A DNA stretch of 7,196 nucleotides from Candidatus Woesearchaeota archaeon (GTDB lineage: Archaea > Nanobdellota > Nanobdellia > SCGC-AAA011-G17 > UBA489). A program made the position numbers and the translations under genes. Positions 1-4,802 of this stretch are shown here, one piece after another (within the stretch, counting starts at the first letter, position 1; each line of letters begins with the position of its first letter). The notes under the pieces were generated by a model. That model saw nothing but the letters and a program-made list of their open reading frames with translations, was not told the DNA's origin and made no database searches. The stretch covers positions 1-7,196 of the forward strand of contig JAUXTV010000216.1 of assembly GCA_030679025.1 (NCBI GenBank), in the 5' to 3' direction.

Positions 1-375
1 AAAACTCCCCAAGTAAGAAAACGCCAATTAACCTTAAATGACTTAATGAATGCCTTAGAAAAGGCCCTGGAAGTTGATGAAAGAAGAAATATCAGACGCA
101 TCCAAGATAATGTTGTTTTTAACCAAGCAGTTTTACCTGAAAAGCATTATGATATTTCAGAACTGATTAAAGATGTCTTTGAGAAAATTACTTATCATTT
201 ACGACATCATGATACTTTAACTTTTGATGAATTGATACCTTCTCAAGAACGTGCAGACAAGATCCTCACTTTTGTTCCTTTACTCCATCTAGATGGCCAA
301 CAGAAAATTGATCTGCAACAAGAGAAATCTTTTGGAACCATTCATATTAAGTTAGGCACTGGAACTAGCGAGTAA
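1..375 (+). CDS. scpA: ScpA, segregation and condensation protein A, C-terminal part (5' truncated by window)
   Basis: The frame is open from base 1 and ends with TAA at 373-375, giving about 124 residues; the true start lies outside the window. It begins KTPQVRKRQLTLNDLMNALE, which resembles the linker of archaeal ScpA just before the C-terminal domain. The rest (DVFEKITYHLRHHDTLTFDE, then ILTFVPLLHLDGQQKIDLQQ) reads as the kleisin winged helix. In the family this domain binds the cap face of the SMC ATPase head, so the protein bridges SMC heads in the chromosome-organising condensin. The ATG at 46 is internal, because the similarity runs upstream of it. No scpB or smc gene is visible here. 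A T-tract follows the stop, so this is probably the last gene of its transcript. The family call rests on recognition by eye. Confidence 0.75.
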   Translation, partial: KTPQVRKRQLTLNDLMNALEKALEVDERRNIRRIQDNVVFNQAVLPEKHYDISELIKDVFEKITYHLRHHDTLTFDELIPSQERADKILTFVPLLHLDGQQKIDLQQEKSFGTIHIKLGTGTSE

Positions 376-395
376 TTAACAACTTATCTTTGCGG

Positions 396-405
396 TTTTT
401 CTTTT
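396..405 (+). terminator. T-rich terminator after scpA
   Basis: TTTTTCTTTT begins 20 bases after the scpA stop and follows GCGG. Archaeal RNA polymerase commonly terminates at such non-template T-tracts without a hairpin. The next gene is on the opposite strand, which fits an end of transcript here. Confidence 0.45.
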
Positions 406-455
406 ATGATTAAATAGTCCATTTTAACCTCTTATTTATCTTAGTTAGGATTCAT

Positions 456-764
456 CTACATACTTGCCGATCTGAGATAGAGGCGTGTTCTATCTAACTC
501 AAACACATAACCTGAATCTACAACTTTCGGTCTTTTTCCATCTCTCTTGAGAACTACATATAACAAATTCGATTCTTGCGTATGAGGAAAATCTCTAGGC
601 TGATTTCTTCTAAGCTCTGCTTCCAAATTTGGATCATCTCTTATGGCTGCTCTTATGGCTGATTTTACCCCCTTTATAGATCCTATAGGGCCAACTATTT
701 TGCTTTCTCTTCTTTCGTCTACTAAACTAACTATACCCTCATATTGTGTTTTTTTACTTGACAT
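456..764 (-). CDS. Conserved-looking hypothetical protein, 102 aa, basic
   Basis: I do not recognise this family. The 102-residue protein is hydrophilic and basic, with no signal peptide, membrane segment or cysteine. Residues 21-45 (KIVGPIGSIKGVKSAIRAAI then RDDPN) look like a short strand and a helix; the region from about 65 (LLYVVLKRDGKRPKVVDSGY) looks like beta strands. This could be a small mixed alpha/beta fold, possibly nucleic-acid binding given its charge, but that is inference. The ATG at 764 is preceded by AGGGGA five to six bases upstream, a weak Shine-Dalgarno, and by an ATTAATAA element about 35-42 bases upstream. It ends with ATG TAG. It is divergent from the TrmB gene and may share its control region. 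No convincing T-tract follows the stop. Confidence 0.6.
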   Translation of the reverse strand: MSSKKTQYEGIVSLVDERRESKIVGPIGSIKGVKSAIRAAIRDDPNLEAELRRNQPRDFPHTQESNLLYVVLKRDGKRPKVVDSGYVFELDRTRLYLRSASM

Positions 765-796
765 TTTATATCCCCTGTAGCAAAATGACTATTCAG

Positions 797-809
797 CCTT
801 ATTAATCTT
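797..809 (-). promoter_or_regulatory. Candidate TATA element for the 102-aa gene
   Basis: On the minus strand this reads AGATTAATAAGGC, an A/T element about 38 bases before the ATG at 764. A start site about 26 bases downstream would leave a 10-15 base leader holding AGGGGA. The match is weak. Confidence 0.3.
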
Positions 810-832
810 ATTCCACTACTGATGGTGGTATA
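809..832. promoter_or_regulatory. Imperfect inverted repeat, candidate TrmB operator
   Basis: TATTCCAC, eight bases, then GTGGTATA: 8-base arms with one mismatched pair. It ends just before the BRE/TATA region of the TrmB-like gene. The outer pattern TAT..CAC / GTG..ATA resembles the TATCAC-N5-GTGATA motif known for Thermococcales TrmB-family regulators, but the arms are longer and the spacer is eight bases. Its place between two divergent genes fits autoregulation. Confidence 0.4.
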
Positions 833-836
833 GATA

Positions 837-850
837 GGAAAGTTTTAAAT
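837..850 (+). promoter_or_regulatory. BRE/TATA promoter of the TrmB-like gene
   Basis: GGAAAGTTTTAAAT has a purine-rich BRE-like part followed by a TATA element. The TATA centre near 846 is about 27 bases before the GTG at 873, so the predicted transcript starts at or within a few bases of the start codon. Confidence 0.6.
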
Positions 851-872
851 AGAATGCTATGCCCACATGTAA

Positions 873-1667
873 GTGCTACAACTTGAAAGTATTCAGCAAG
901 CAGGATTAACTGAAGGAGAAGCTAAAGTCTACTTGGCTTTACTCAAATTAGGTTCTTCTACAAGTGGTCCAATTATTGAAGAGTCTGGAGTTGCTAATTC
1001 AATTGTTTATCGAATCTTAAATAGTTTAATAGAAAAAGGTCTAGCTTCTTATATTGTTAAGGAAAAAACTAAATACTTTAAGGCTGCTGACCCAAAGAAA
1101 ATTATCGATTTTATAGAACAAAAAAAAGAACTCCTAGATGAAAATAAAAAATCTATAGAAAGTATGTTACCACAATTACTTGCAATGAGCAGTCAGATTG
1201 ATGAAACGAATGTTCAGATTTTTGAAGGATTTAATGGATTTCTCTCTGCCTGGGAATTATGTTATACTAAATTAAAAAAAGGTGATGAGTATCATTCTTT
1301 CGGTGTTTACCCTTTACAAGAAGAACGATTTCATCTCTTTTGGAAGAGAGACCATAAAAGGAGAGAGAAAATGGGATTTAAAGGAAAAATTCTCTTTAAT
1401 CAAGGAACAGACAAAGAAACGTTAATCAACAGAAATAATTACCGGGGATGTGAAGCTAGATATATGCCTATTAATATTAAGACGCCTGCTTGGTTCGTGG
1501 TCTATAAAGATATAACTAATATCTCCTTACAAACAAGGACCTTTGATAAACATGGAATCATTACAAAAAAACCTTTATCTATAGTCATCCTTAATCAAGA
1601 GATAGCAGATACTTTTGAGGCTTATTTCCAAAATTTATGGAAAAAATCAAAACCCTTCAAACCTTAA
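873..1667 (+). CDS. TrmB-like transcriptional regulator, 264 aa
   Basis: The N-terminus (about residues 8-75) is the winged helix-turn-helix of the TrmB family: AGLTEGEAKVYLALLKLGSS, a recognition helix in VANSIVYRILNSLIEKGLAS, and a wing in VKEKTKYFKAADP. A charged coiled coil (about 76-110) probably dimerises it. The rest (about 114-255, starting VQIFEGFNGFLSAWELCYTK) matches the effector region of short TrmB-like proteins and lacks the longer sugar-binding extension of Thermococcus TrmB. Its ligand cannot be read from sequence. The start is GTG at 873: an in-frame TAA lies immediately upstream, so no earlier start is possible, and residue 1 fits the usual beginning of the family. There is no Shine-Dalgarno; the TATA spacing predicts a leaderless mRNA. 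It converges on hisS with an 18-base gap, so it is not co-transcribed with hisS. Confidence 0.85.
   Translation: MLQLESIQQAGLTEGEAKVYLALLKLGSSTSGPIIEESGVANSIVYRILNSLIEKGLASYIVKEKTKYFKAADPKKIIDFIEQKKELLDENKKSIESMLPQLLAMSSQIDETNVQIFEGFNGFLSAWELCYTKLKKGDEYHSFGVYPLQEERFHLFWKRDHKRREKMGFKGKILFNQGTDKETLINRNNYRGCEARYMPINIKTPAWFVVYKDITNISLQTRTFDKHGIITKKPLSIVILNQEIADTFEAYFQNLWKKSKPFKP
1639..1655 (-). terminator. T-rich terminator after hisS
   Basis: On the minus strand this reads GGGTTTTGATTTTTTCC, about 30 bases past the hisS stop and inside the 3' end of the convergent TrmB-like gene. It is a plausible archaeal T-tract terminator. Confidence 0.4.
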
Positions 1668-1685
1668 ATGTTCTAATTCTCTTCT

Positions 1686-2954
1686 TTACTTATTTTTGAA
1701 ATTTTTAATAAACTGCTTTATTGTAGTTACTTCTTCTTTCCCTGATTGCATCTCTTTGACCTTGATCTTTTTTTCTTTGACTTCTTCTGGACCTAGCACT
1801 ACTACATAAGGGATTCCCATGACATTCGCATAATCAAAATTCTTTGAGACACTTCGATCTAACATATCTATTTCTGTATTGATGCCTGCTTCTCTTAACT
1901 CTTGAGCTACTTTCCAAGCTTCTGGAAATACTTTGATGGGCAAAACAAACACTTGCGTGACTGATTTCTTGATTTCTTTTTGCTGTGCTTTTAAAACATC
2001 TAAAATAGTATCTAAACCAAAGGAAATTCCTACGGCTGGAATACTTCCTGAACCCTTGAATAAGCCGATCATATTATCATATCTACCGCCGCCAGCTATG
2101 GATGAGGTTATGGTACTTTCTTCTGCAAATCCTTCAAATACTGTACCTGTATAATAAGCTAAACCACGAGCTAATGTAATTTCAAAAGTCGCGTCTGGTG
2201 CATAGGATAATACTTCCTCCATTTCTAGCAGACCTTGCTTATTGATTAGGATTTTTTTTAATTCTTTTATTTTCTGCTCATTGGTTCCTTTGATGGAAAT
2301 CCACTTACACAGATTATCTATAGGCTCTGTAAAAATTCCTTTTTGCTGCAATTCTTTTTTGACTACTTCTACTCCTAATTTTTTGAGCTTATCAATCGAG
2401 AGGATTGCTGTAGTTCTTTTATCTTCTGGAATCTGCGCTGTCTCCATTAACGCGTCGAGAATTTTTCTATTATTTACTTCTACTTTTGCTTTAATATTAA
2501 TTGCCTTAAATGCATCTAGAGTTAAATTAATTATTTCTGCGTCTTGTTTGATGGAAGAAGCACCAATTACATCTACATCACACTGAGTAAACTCACGATA
2601 TCTTCCAGCTTTTAGTGGACCATCTCTAAAGACTACACCCATTTGATATCTTCTGAAGGGCATTTTTAAAGTTGGATTCATGGCAACGACTCGAGCAAGA
2701 GGAACTGTCAAATCATAGCGCAAAGCTAATTCACGATCACCCTGATCTTTTAACTTGAACGTCTCTTTGAGAATTTCTTCACCGCCTGCATATTTTGAAG
2801 CGAGGACATCATATCTTTCCAAGATGGGAGTTTCTGCTGGAGAAAAGCCGTAGCGTTCGAAGATTTTTTTGAGCGTATTCTCTACTGATTGACGTAGAAT
2901 TTTTTCTTCTGGCAAGAAATCTCGAGTGCCTTTTGCCCTGCTGAGTTCTTCCAT
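1686..2954 (-). CDS. hisS: Histidyl-tRNA synthetase (HisRS), 422 aa
   Basis: HisRS is the cytosolic class II aminoacyl-tRNA synthetase that activates histidine with ATP and charges tRNA-His. The length is normal for the family. The N-terminal RAKGTRDFLPEE (residues 6-17) is typical. Class II motif 2 spans about 100-128 (VVFRDGPLKAGRYREFTQCD), with R110 as the expected ATP-contacting arginine. The HisA signature RGLAYYTGTVFE is at 263-274, GGGRYD at 288-293, and motif 3 (AVGISFGLDTIL) at about 307-318. The anticodon-binding domain covers about 332-418. The start ATG has AGAGGT seven bases upstream. The tRNA-His gene ends 26 bases before the ATG on the same strand, so tRNA and synthetase are probably one transcript with the ribosome-binding site in the spacer. 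No catalytic residue appears to be missing. Confidence 0.97.
   Translation of the reverse strand: MEELSRAKGTRDFLPEEKILRQSVENTLKKIFERYGFSPAETPILERYDVLASKYAGGEEILKETFKLKDQGDRELALRYDLTVPLARVVAMNPTLKMPFRRYQMGVVFRDGPLKAGRYREFTQCDVDVIGASSIKQDAEIINLTLDAFKAINIKAKVEVNNRKILDALMETAQIPEDKRTTAILSIDKLKKLGVEVVKKELQQKGIFTEPIDNLCKWISIKGTNEQKIKELKKILINKQGLLEMEEVLSYAPDATFEITLARGLAYYTGTVFEGFAEESTITSSIAGGGRYDNMIGLFKGSGSIPAVGISFGLDTILDVLKAQQKEIKKSVTQVFVLPIKVFPEAWKVAQELREAGINTEIDMLDRSVSKNFDYANVMGIPYVVVLGPEEVKEKKIKVKEMQSGKEEVTTIKQFIKNFKNK
1693..1706 (+). terminator. T-rich terminator after the TrmB-like gene
   Basis: TTTTTGAAATTTTT lies about 25 bases past the TrmB-like stop, inside the last codons of convergent hisS. 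Those hisS codons are AAA-rich (KNFKNK), so the T-runs may just reflect the lysine and asparagine codons on the other strand. Confidence 0.35.
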
Positions 2955-2961
2955 TAGTTAT

Positions 2962-2967
2962 ACCTCT
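2962..2967 (-). promoter_or_regulatory. Shine-Dalgarno of hisS
   Basis: AGAGGT on the minus strand, seven bases before the hisS ATG, in the short spacer after tRNA-His. It supports translation of hisS from a transcript that begins upstream, rather than from a leaderless mRNA. Confidence 0.65.
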
Positions 2968-2980
2968 TAGAATTGGGAAG

Positions 2981-3069
2981 AGTGGAAGGCGAGATTTGAA
3001 CTCGCGGTCTCAAGCTTTCTACAGTGTTTCCACAGGCTTGCGTGTTAAACCAGGCTACACCACATCCAC
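2981..3069 (-). tRNA. tRNA-His (anticodon GUG) with a 13-nt intron
   Basis: The minus strand folds as a complete cloverleaf. Acceptor stem GTGGATG/CTTCCAC has one U6-U67 mismatch. The D-stem is GTGT/ACAC with an 11-base loop containing GG. The anticodon stem is CAAGC/GCTTG. A five-base variable loop is followed by T-stem GCGAG/CTCGC and loop TTCAAAT. U8-A14, G15-C48 and A58 are present. The unspliced anticodon loop has 20 bases; removing 13 after position 37 leaves CTGTGGA, the usual tRNA-His loop with anticodon GTG at 3031-3033. Its place just before hisS supports the identity. No CCA is encoded. Position 73 is U and the preceding base is A, instead of the usual tRNA-His C73 and G-1. The promoter is not clear: AATATAC (3148-3154) and GATAATAG (3114-3121) are only weak candidates. 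Confidence 0.9.
3017..3029 (-). other. tRNA-His intron at position 37/38
   Basis: The 13-base intron AAACACTGTAGAA sits between G37 and A38. In the pre-tRNA, loop bases CTGT (32-35) can pair with intron bases GTAG (two Watson-Crick and two G-U pairs). This leaves three-base bulges GG|A and AA|A at the two junctions, with a six-base hairpin loop AACACT. That is the relaxed bulge-helix-loop form of the archaeal splicing motif, which short introns often use. Confidence 0.75.
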
Positions 3070-3171
3070 TATTGAGTGTTATTTTTTGAAGAGTAGTTGC
3101 ACTAGAAAAAAGTCTATTATCGATGATGAAGACAACCAACTCGGTTCATTGTATATTCTTGATAATTGGAC

Positions 3172-3182
3172 AGTATTTAAAT
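3172..3182 (+). promoter_or_regulatory. TATA element of the 47-aa gene
   Basis: AGTATTTAAAT centred near 3178 predicts a transcript start near 3203-3207 and a leader of about 40 bases, unlike the leaderless genes nearby. The TTTAAA core is symmetric, so it could also serve the minus strand towards tRNA-His. Confidence 0.5.
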
Positions 3183-3230
3183 CCTTCGTCGCCGCAATCT
3201 TTATGTACTTCCTCTTCTTGTCTTTTTTAT

Positions 3231-3237
3231 GGAGGTG
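3231..3237 (+). promoter_or_regulatory. Strong Shine-Dalgarno of the 47-aa gene
   Basis: GGAGGTG with a seven-base gap to the ATG at 3245 is the best ribosome-binding site in the window. It is a main reason for calling the short reading frame a real gene. Confidence 0.8.
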
Positions 3238-3244
3238 TTGAGTT

Positions 3245-3388
3245 ATGTGCAATGTCAAACTTTTTGAAAGTATTATAGCTATAATAGTAATTATTTTTGG
3301 TCTTTGGGTAACTGAGTATTCTCAATGGATCACTGTTTTAGCTGGAGTTGTGTTGTTAGTACATGCATTGTTCTGTAAACACAAATAA
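3245..3388 (+). CDS. Small membrane protein, 47 aa, two predicted transmembrane segments
   Basis: ATG to TAA, 47 residues. It starts MCNVKLFESI, followed by a hydrophobic helix at about 9-22 (SIIAIIVIIFGLW). A short polar turn (TEYSQ) precedes a second hydrophobic segment at about 28-43 (WITVLAGVVLLVHALF). It ends with the basic tail CKHK. The pattern predicts a helical hairpin, with cysteines at residues 2 and 44 close to the ends. By the positive-inside rule both ends would face the cytoplasm. Similar tiny two-helix proteins seem common in DPANN genomes, but I know of no function. The evidence that it is real is the strong ribosome-binding site, the TATA element at the right distance upstream and a T-rich terminator right after the stop. 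It forms its own transcript between tRNA-His and the convergent Lrp gene. Confidence 0.75.
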   Translation: MCNVKLFESIIAIIVIIFGLWVTEYSQWITVLAGVVLLVHALFCKHK

Positions 3389-3394
3389 ATAATC

Positions 3395-3411
3395 TTTTTA
3401 TTTTCTTTTTT
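3395..3411 (+). terminator. T-rich terminator after the 47-aa gene
   Basis: TTTTTATTTTCTTTTTT begins seven bases after the stop. It is the clearest archaeal-type T-tract terminator in the window and separates this gene from the convergent Lrp gene. Confidence 0.6.
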
Positions 3412-3418
3412 ACTTCTT

Positions 3419-3883
3419 TTATTTCAATTGTGTAAAATCATACCATTCAAACTTATGGACTTCCAAATTCATACTTGTTTTCCAATCAGCTATAATTTCT
3501 CTAAAGTGTTGTCTTATTCCATAGGAAATATCATTAAGCTCTTTTGTATTCTTAGCTATTAAAACACAGGTTAAATCAAAATCTCCAGAAATAGAAATAA
3601 GTTCTATACAGTTTGGGTGATTGACTAAATGTTGTATAAGCTCTTTAATTTTCTCTTCAGTTACATTATGCAGCTTAATCTTAATGTCTACGACTAGATC
3701 ATATTGTAATACTTTTGGGTTAATAAAAATTCCATATCGATTAATGATTCCAGAGTTGTGCAATTTTTTAAGTCTTTTATGCGTGGAGTCTATGGAAAGG
3801 CTGATTTTCTTTGCTAAATTTGTCAATGATTCTCTACTGTTTTCCTGCAATAACATTAGAAGCTGTTTGTCTTTTTTGTCCAT
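3419..3883 (-). CDS. Lrp/AsnC family transcriptional regulator, 154 aa
   Basis: The length and layout are those of the Lrp/AsnC (feast/famine) family. Residues 1-50 form the helix-turn-helix (DKKDKQLLMLLQENSRESLT, then a recognition helix in SLSIDSTHKRLKKLHNSGII and a strand at NRYGIFINP). Residues from about 62 to 140 form the RAM ligand-binding and oligomerisation domain, with the typical GDFDLTCVLIAKNTKEL. Such proteins assemble as dimers to octamers that bind small molecules, usually amino acids; the ligand here cannot be told. The ATG at 3883 has no Shine-Dalgarno, and the TATA centre is 26 bases upstream, so the mRNA is probably leaderless. A perfect 19-bp palindrome abuts the start codon and suggests autorepression. 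The carbon-nitrogen hydrolase gene is divergent, 94 bases away, and is a natural candidate target. Confidence 0.93.
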   Translation of the reverse strand: MDKKDKQLLMLLQENSRESLTNLAKKISLSIDSTHKRLKKLHNSGIINRYGIFINPKVLQYDLVVDIKIKLHNVTEEKIKELIQHLVNHPNCIELISISGDFDLTCVLIAKNTKELNDISYGIRQHFREIIADWKTSMNLEVHKFEWYDFTQLK

Positions 3884-3902
3884 AGTCTTAATAATTAAGA
3901 CT
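3884..3902. promoter_or_regulatory. Perfect 19-bp palindrome, candidate Lrp operator
   Basis: AGTCTTAAT-A-ATTAAGACT is a perfect 9-bp inverted repeat around one base. It fills the space between the TATA box and the start codon of the Lrp-family gene. A protein bound here would block RNA polymerase, so autorepression is the simplest reading. A 15-19 bp dyad with an A/T centre is typical of archaeal Lrp sites. Confidence 0.7.
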
Positions 3903-3903
3903 G

Positions 3904-3919
3904 ATATTTAAATCTTTCT
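3904..3919 (-). promoter_or_regulatory. BRE/TATA promoter of the Lrp-family gene
   Basis: On the minus strand this reads AGAAAGATTTAAATAT: purine-rich BRE-like bases followed by a TATA box centred near 3909, 26 bases before the ATG. It resembles the elements before the TrmB-like and MinD-like genes. Confidence 0.65.
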
Positions 3920-3949
3920 GAAGAAATTAAGCTAAAACGCTGAATAAGC

Positions 3950-3958
3950 TTTTAATAA
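3950..3958 (+). promoter_or_regulatory. TATA element of the carbon-nitrogen hydrolase gene
   Basis: TTTTAATAA centred near 3954 lies 24 bases before the ATG at 3978, placing the predicted transcript start at the start codon. This favours the ATG over the TTG at 3963. Confidence 0.5.
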
Positions 3959-3977
3959 CCTATTGCTTCATAACCTC

Positions 3978-4802
3978 ATGAAAATCAAAATAGCCGTAGT
4001 TCAATTTGACATACGACAATTCTCTCCTCAGGAGAATCTCAAAAAGGCTGAAGTTTTTATTAGCAAGGCAGCATCAGCTAAAGCACATATTATTGTTTTT
4101 CCAGAGGATTTCCTTACAGGTCCTATTGAAAGGAGAAGTGAACTGGCTGACGGGAATAATACCTATAGAAAACATTTTCAAAACTTAGCTAGACACTACA
4201 AAATCGACATTGTACCTGGATCTTTTATAGAACTAGATCAGAAAGGACTACATAACACCACTTATTATATTGATGCTACTGGAAAGATTAAAGCAAGATA
4301 TAGAAAAGTAAATTTATGGCTTCCTGAACGGAGATATATTATTCCAGGAAATGAAGTACCTGTTTTTAATACGTCTTATGGCAAGATAGGTCTTGTTATT
4401 TGTTGGGATTTGATTTTCCCAGAAATCTTTAGAAAGATGGCAAAACGAGGCGTGCATATAGTTATCTGTCCGAGTTATTGGTGTATGGGTGATGCAGGCA
4501 TAGGCATTAAGCATGATAAACGTGCAGAAATAAAGAGTGTAGATTCTCTTTGTACAGCTCGTGCTTTTGAGAATGAAATTATTTTAGTTTATTGTAATGC
4601 TGCAGGAAAGTTAAAACTAGGAAATTTTGAAGATGATTTAATTGGTTGTTCCCAAATTACTGCTCCCTTTAAAGGAATTTTACAGAGATTAAATCATAAC
4701 AAAGAAGCAATGTTTATTCAGGAAGTTGACACTGCTCTTTTACAAGACGCTGAAAGAGCTTACAAAATTAGAAAGGATTTGAAAACTAGAGTGTTATCGT
4801 AA
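3978..4802 (+). CDS. Carbon-nitrogen hydrolase (nitrilase superfamily amidohydrolase), 274 aa
   Basis: The protein has the full nitrilase-superfamily fold and its Glu-Lys-Cys triad: E43 in IIVFPEDFLTG, K110 in YRKVNLWLPER and C142 in GLVICWDLIFPE. Length is normal. Members hydrolyse amide or nitrile C-N bonds through a cysteine thioester (omega-amidase, carbamoylase, amidase and similar). The substrate cannot be assigned; this is a cytosolic enzyme with no signal peptide. I chose ATG at 3978 over the in-frame TTG at 3963 because MKIKIAVVQFDI is the usual beginning of the family and the TATA spacing fits leaderless initiation there. It is divergent from the Lrp-family regulator, which may control it in response to an amino acid or amide. 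Its last nine bases overlap the 3' end of the convergent MinD-like gene. Confidence 0.92.
   Translation: MKIKIAVVQFDIRQFSPQENLKKAEVFISKAASAKAHIIVFPEDFLTGPIERRSELADGNNTYRKHFQNLARHYKIDIVPGSFIELDQKGLHNTTYYIDATGKIKARYRKVNLWLPERRYIIPGNEVPVFNTSYGKIGLVICWDLIFPEIFRKMAKRGVHIVICPSYWCMGDAGIGIKHDKRAEIKSVDSLCTARAFENEIILVYCNAAGKLKLGNFEDDLIGCSQITAPFKGILQRLNHNKEAMFIQEVDTALLQDAERAYKIRKDLKTRVLS

Noticed and set aside
2242..2586. 114-aa plus-strand reading frame
   Set aside because: It is antisense to the core of hisS, whose motifs are intact; the serine/leucine-rich product is typical of an antisense shadow.
3016..3035. Reading the tRNA as tRNA-Tyr (GUA) from the second loop copy
   Set aside because: The GTA copy would need an intron on the 5' side of the anticodon, and the acceptor stem starts with G1-C72, not the archaeal tRNA-Tyr C1-G72. 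The 37/38 splice giving GUG forms a proper helix-bulge site and fits the hisS neighbour.
2954..3139. 61-aa minus-strand reading frame across the tRNA region
   Set aside because: It lies over the tRNA-His gene on the same strand and has no coding signals of its own; the tRNA explains the sequence.
2996..3241. 81-aa plus-strand reading frame with a hydrophobic end
   Set aside because: It runs antisense through tRNA-His and ends over the leader and ribosome-binding site of the 47-aa gene. It has no ribosome-binding site of its own.
4794..4802. Nine-base tail overlap between the C-N hydrolase and MinD-like genes
   Set aside because: Short convergent overlaps are normal in compact genomes and carry no further signal here.
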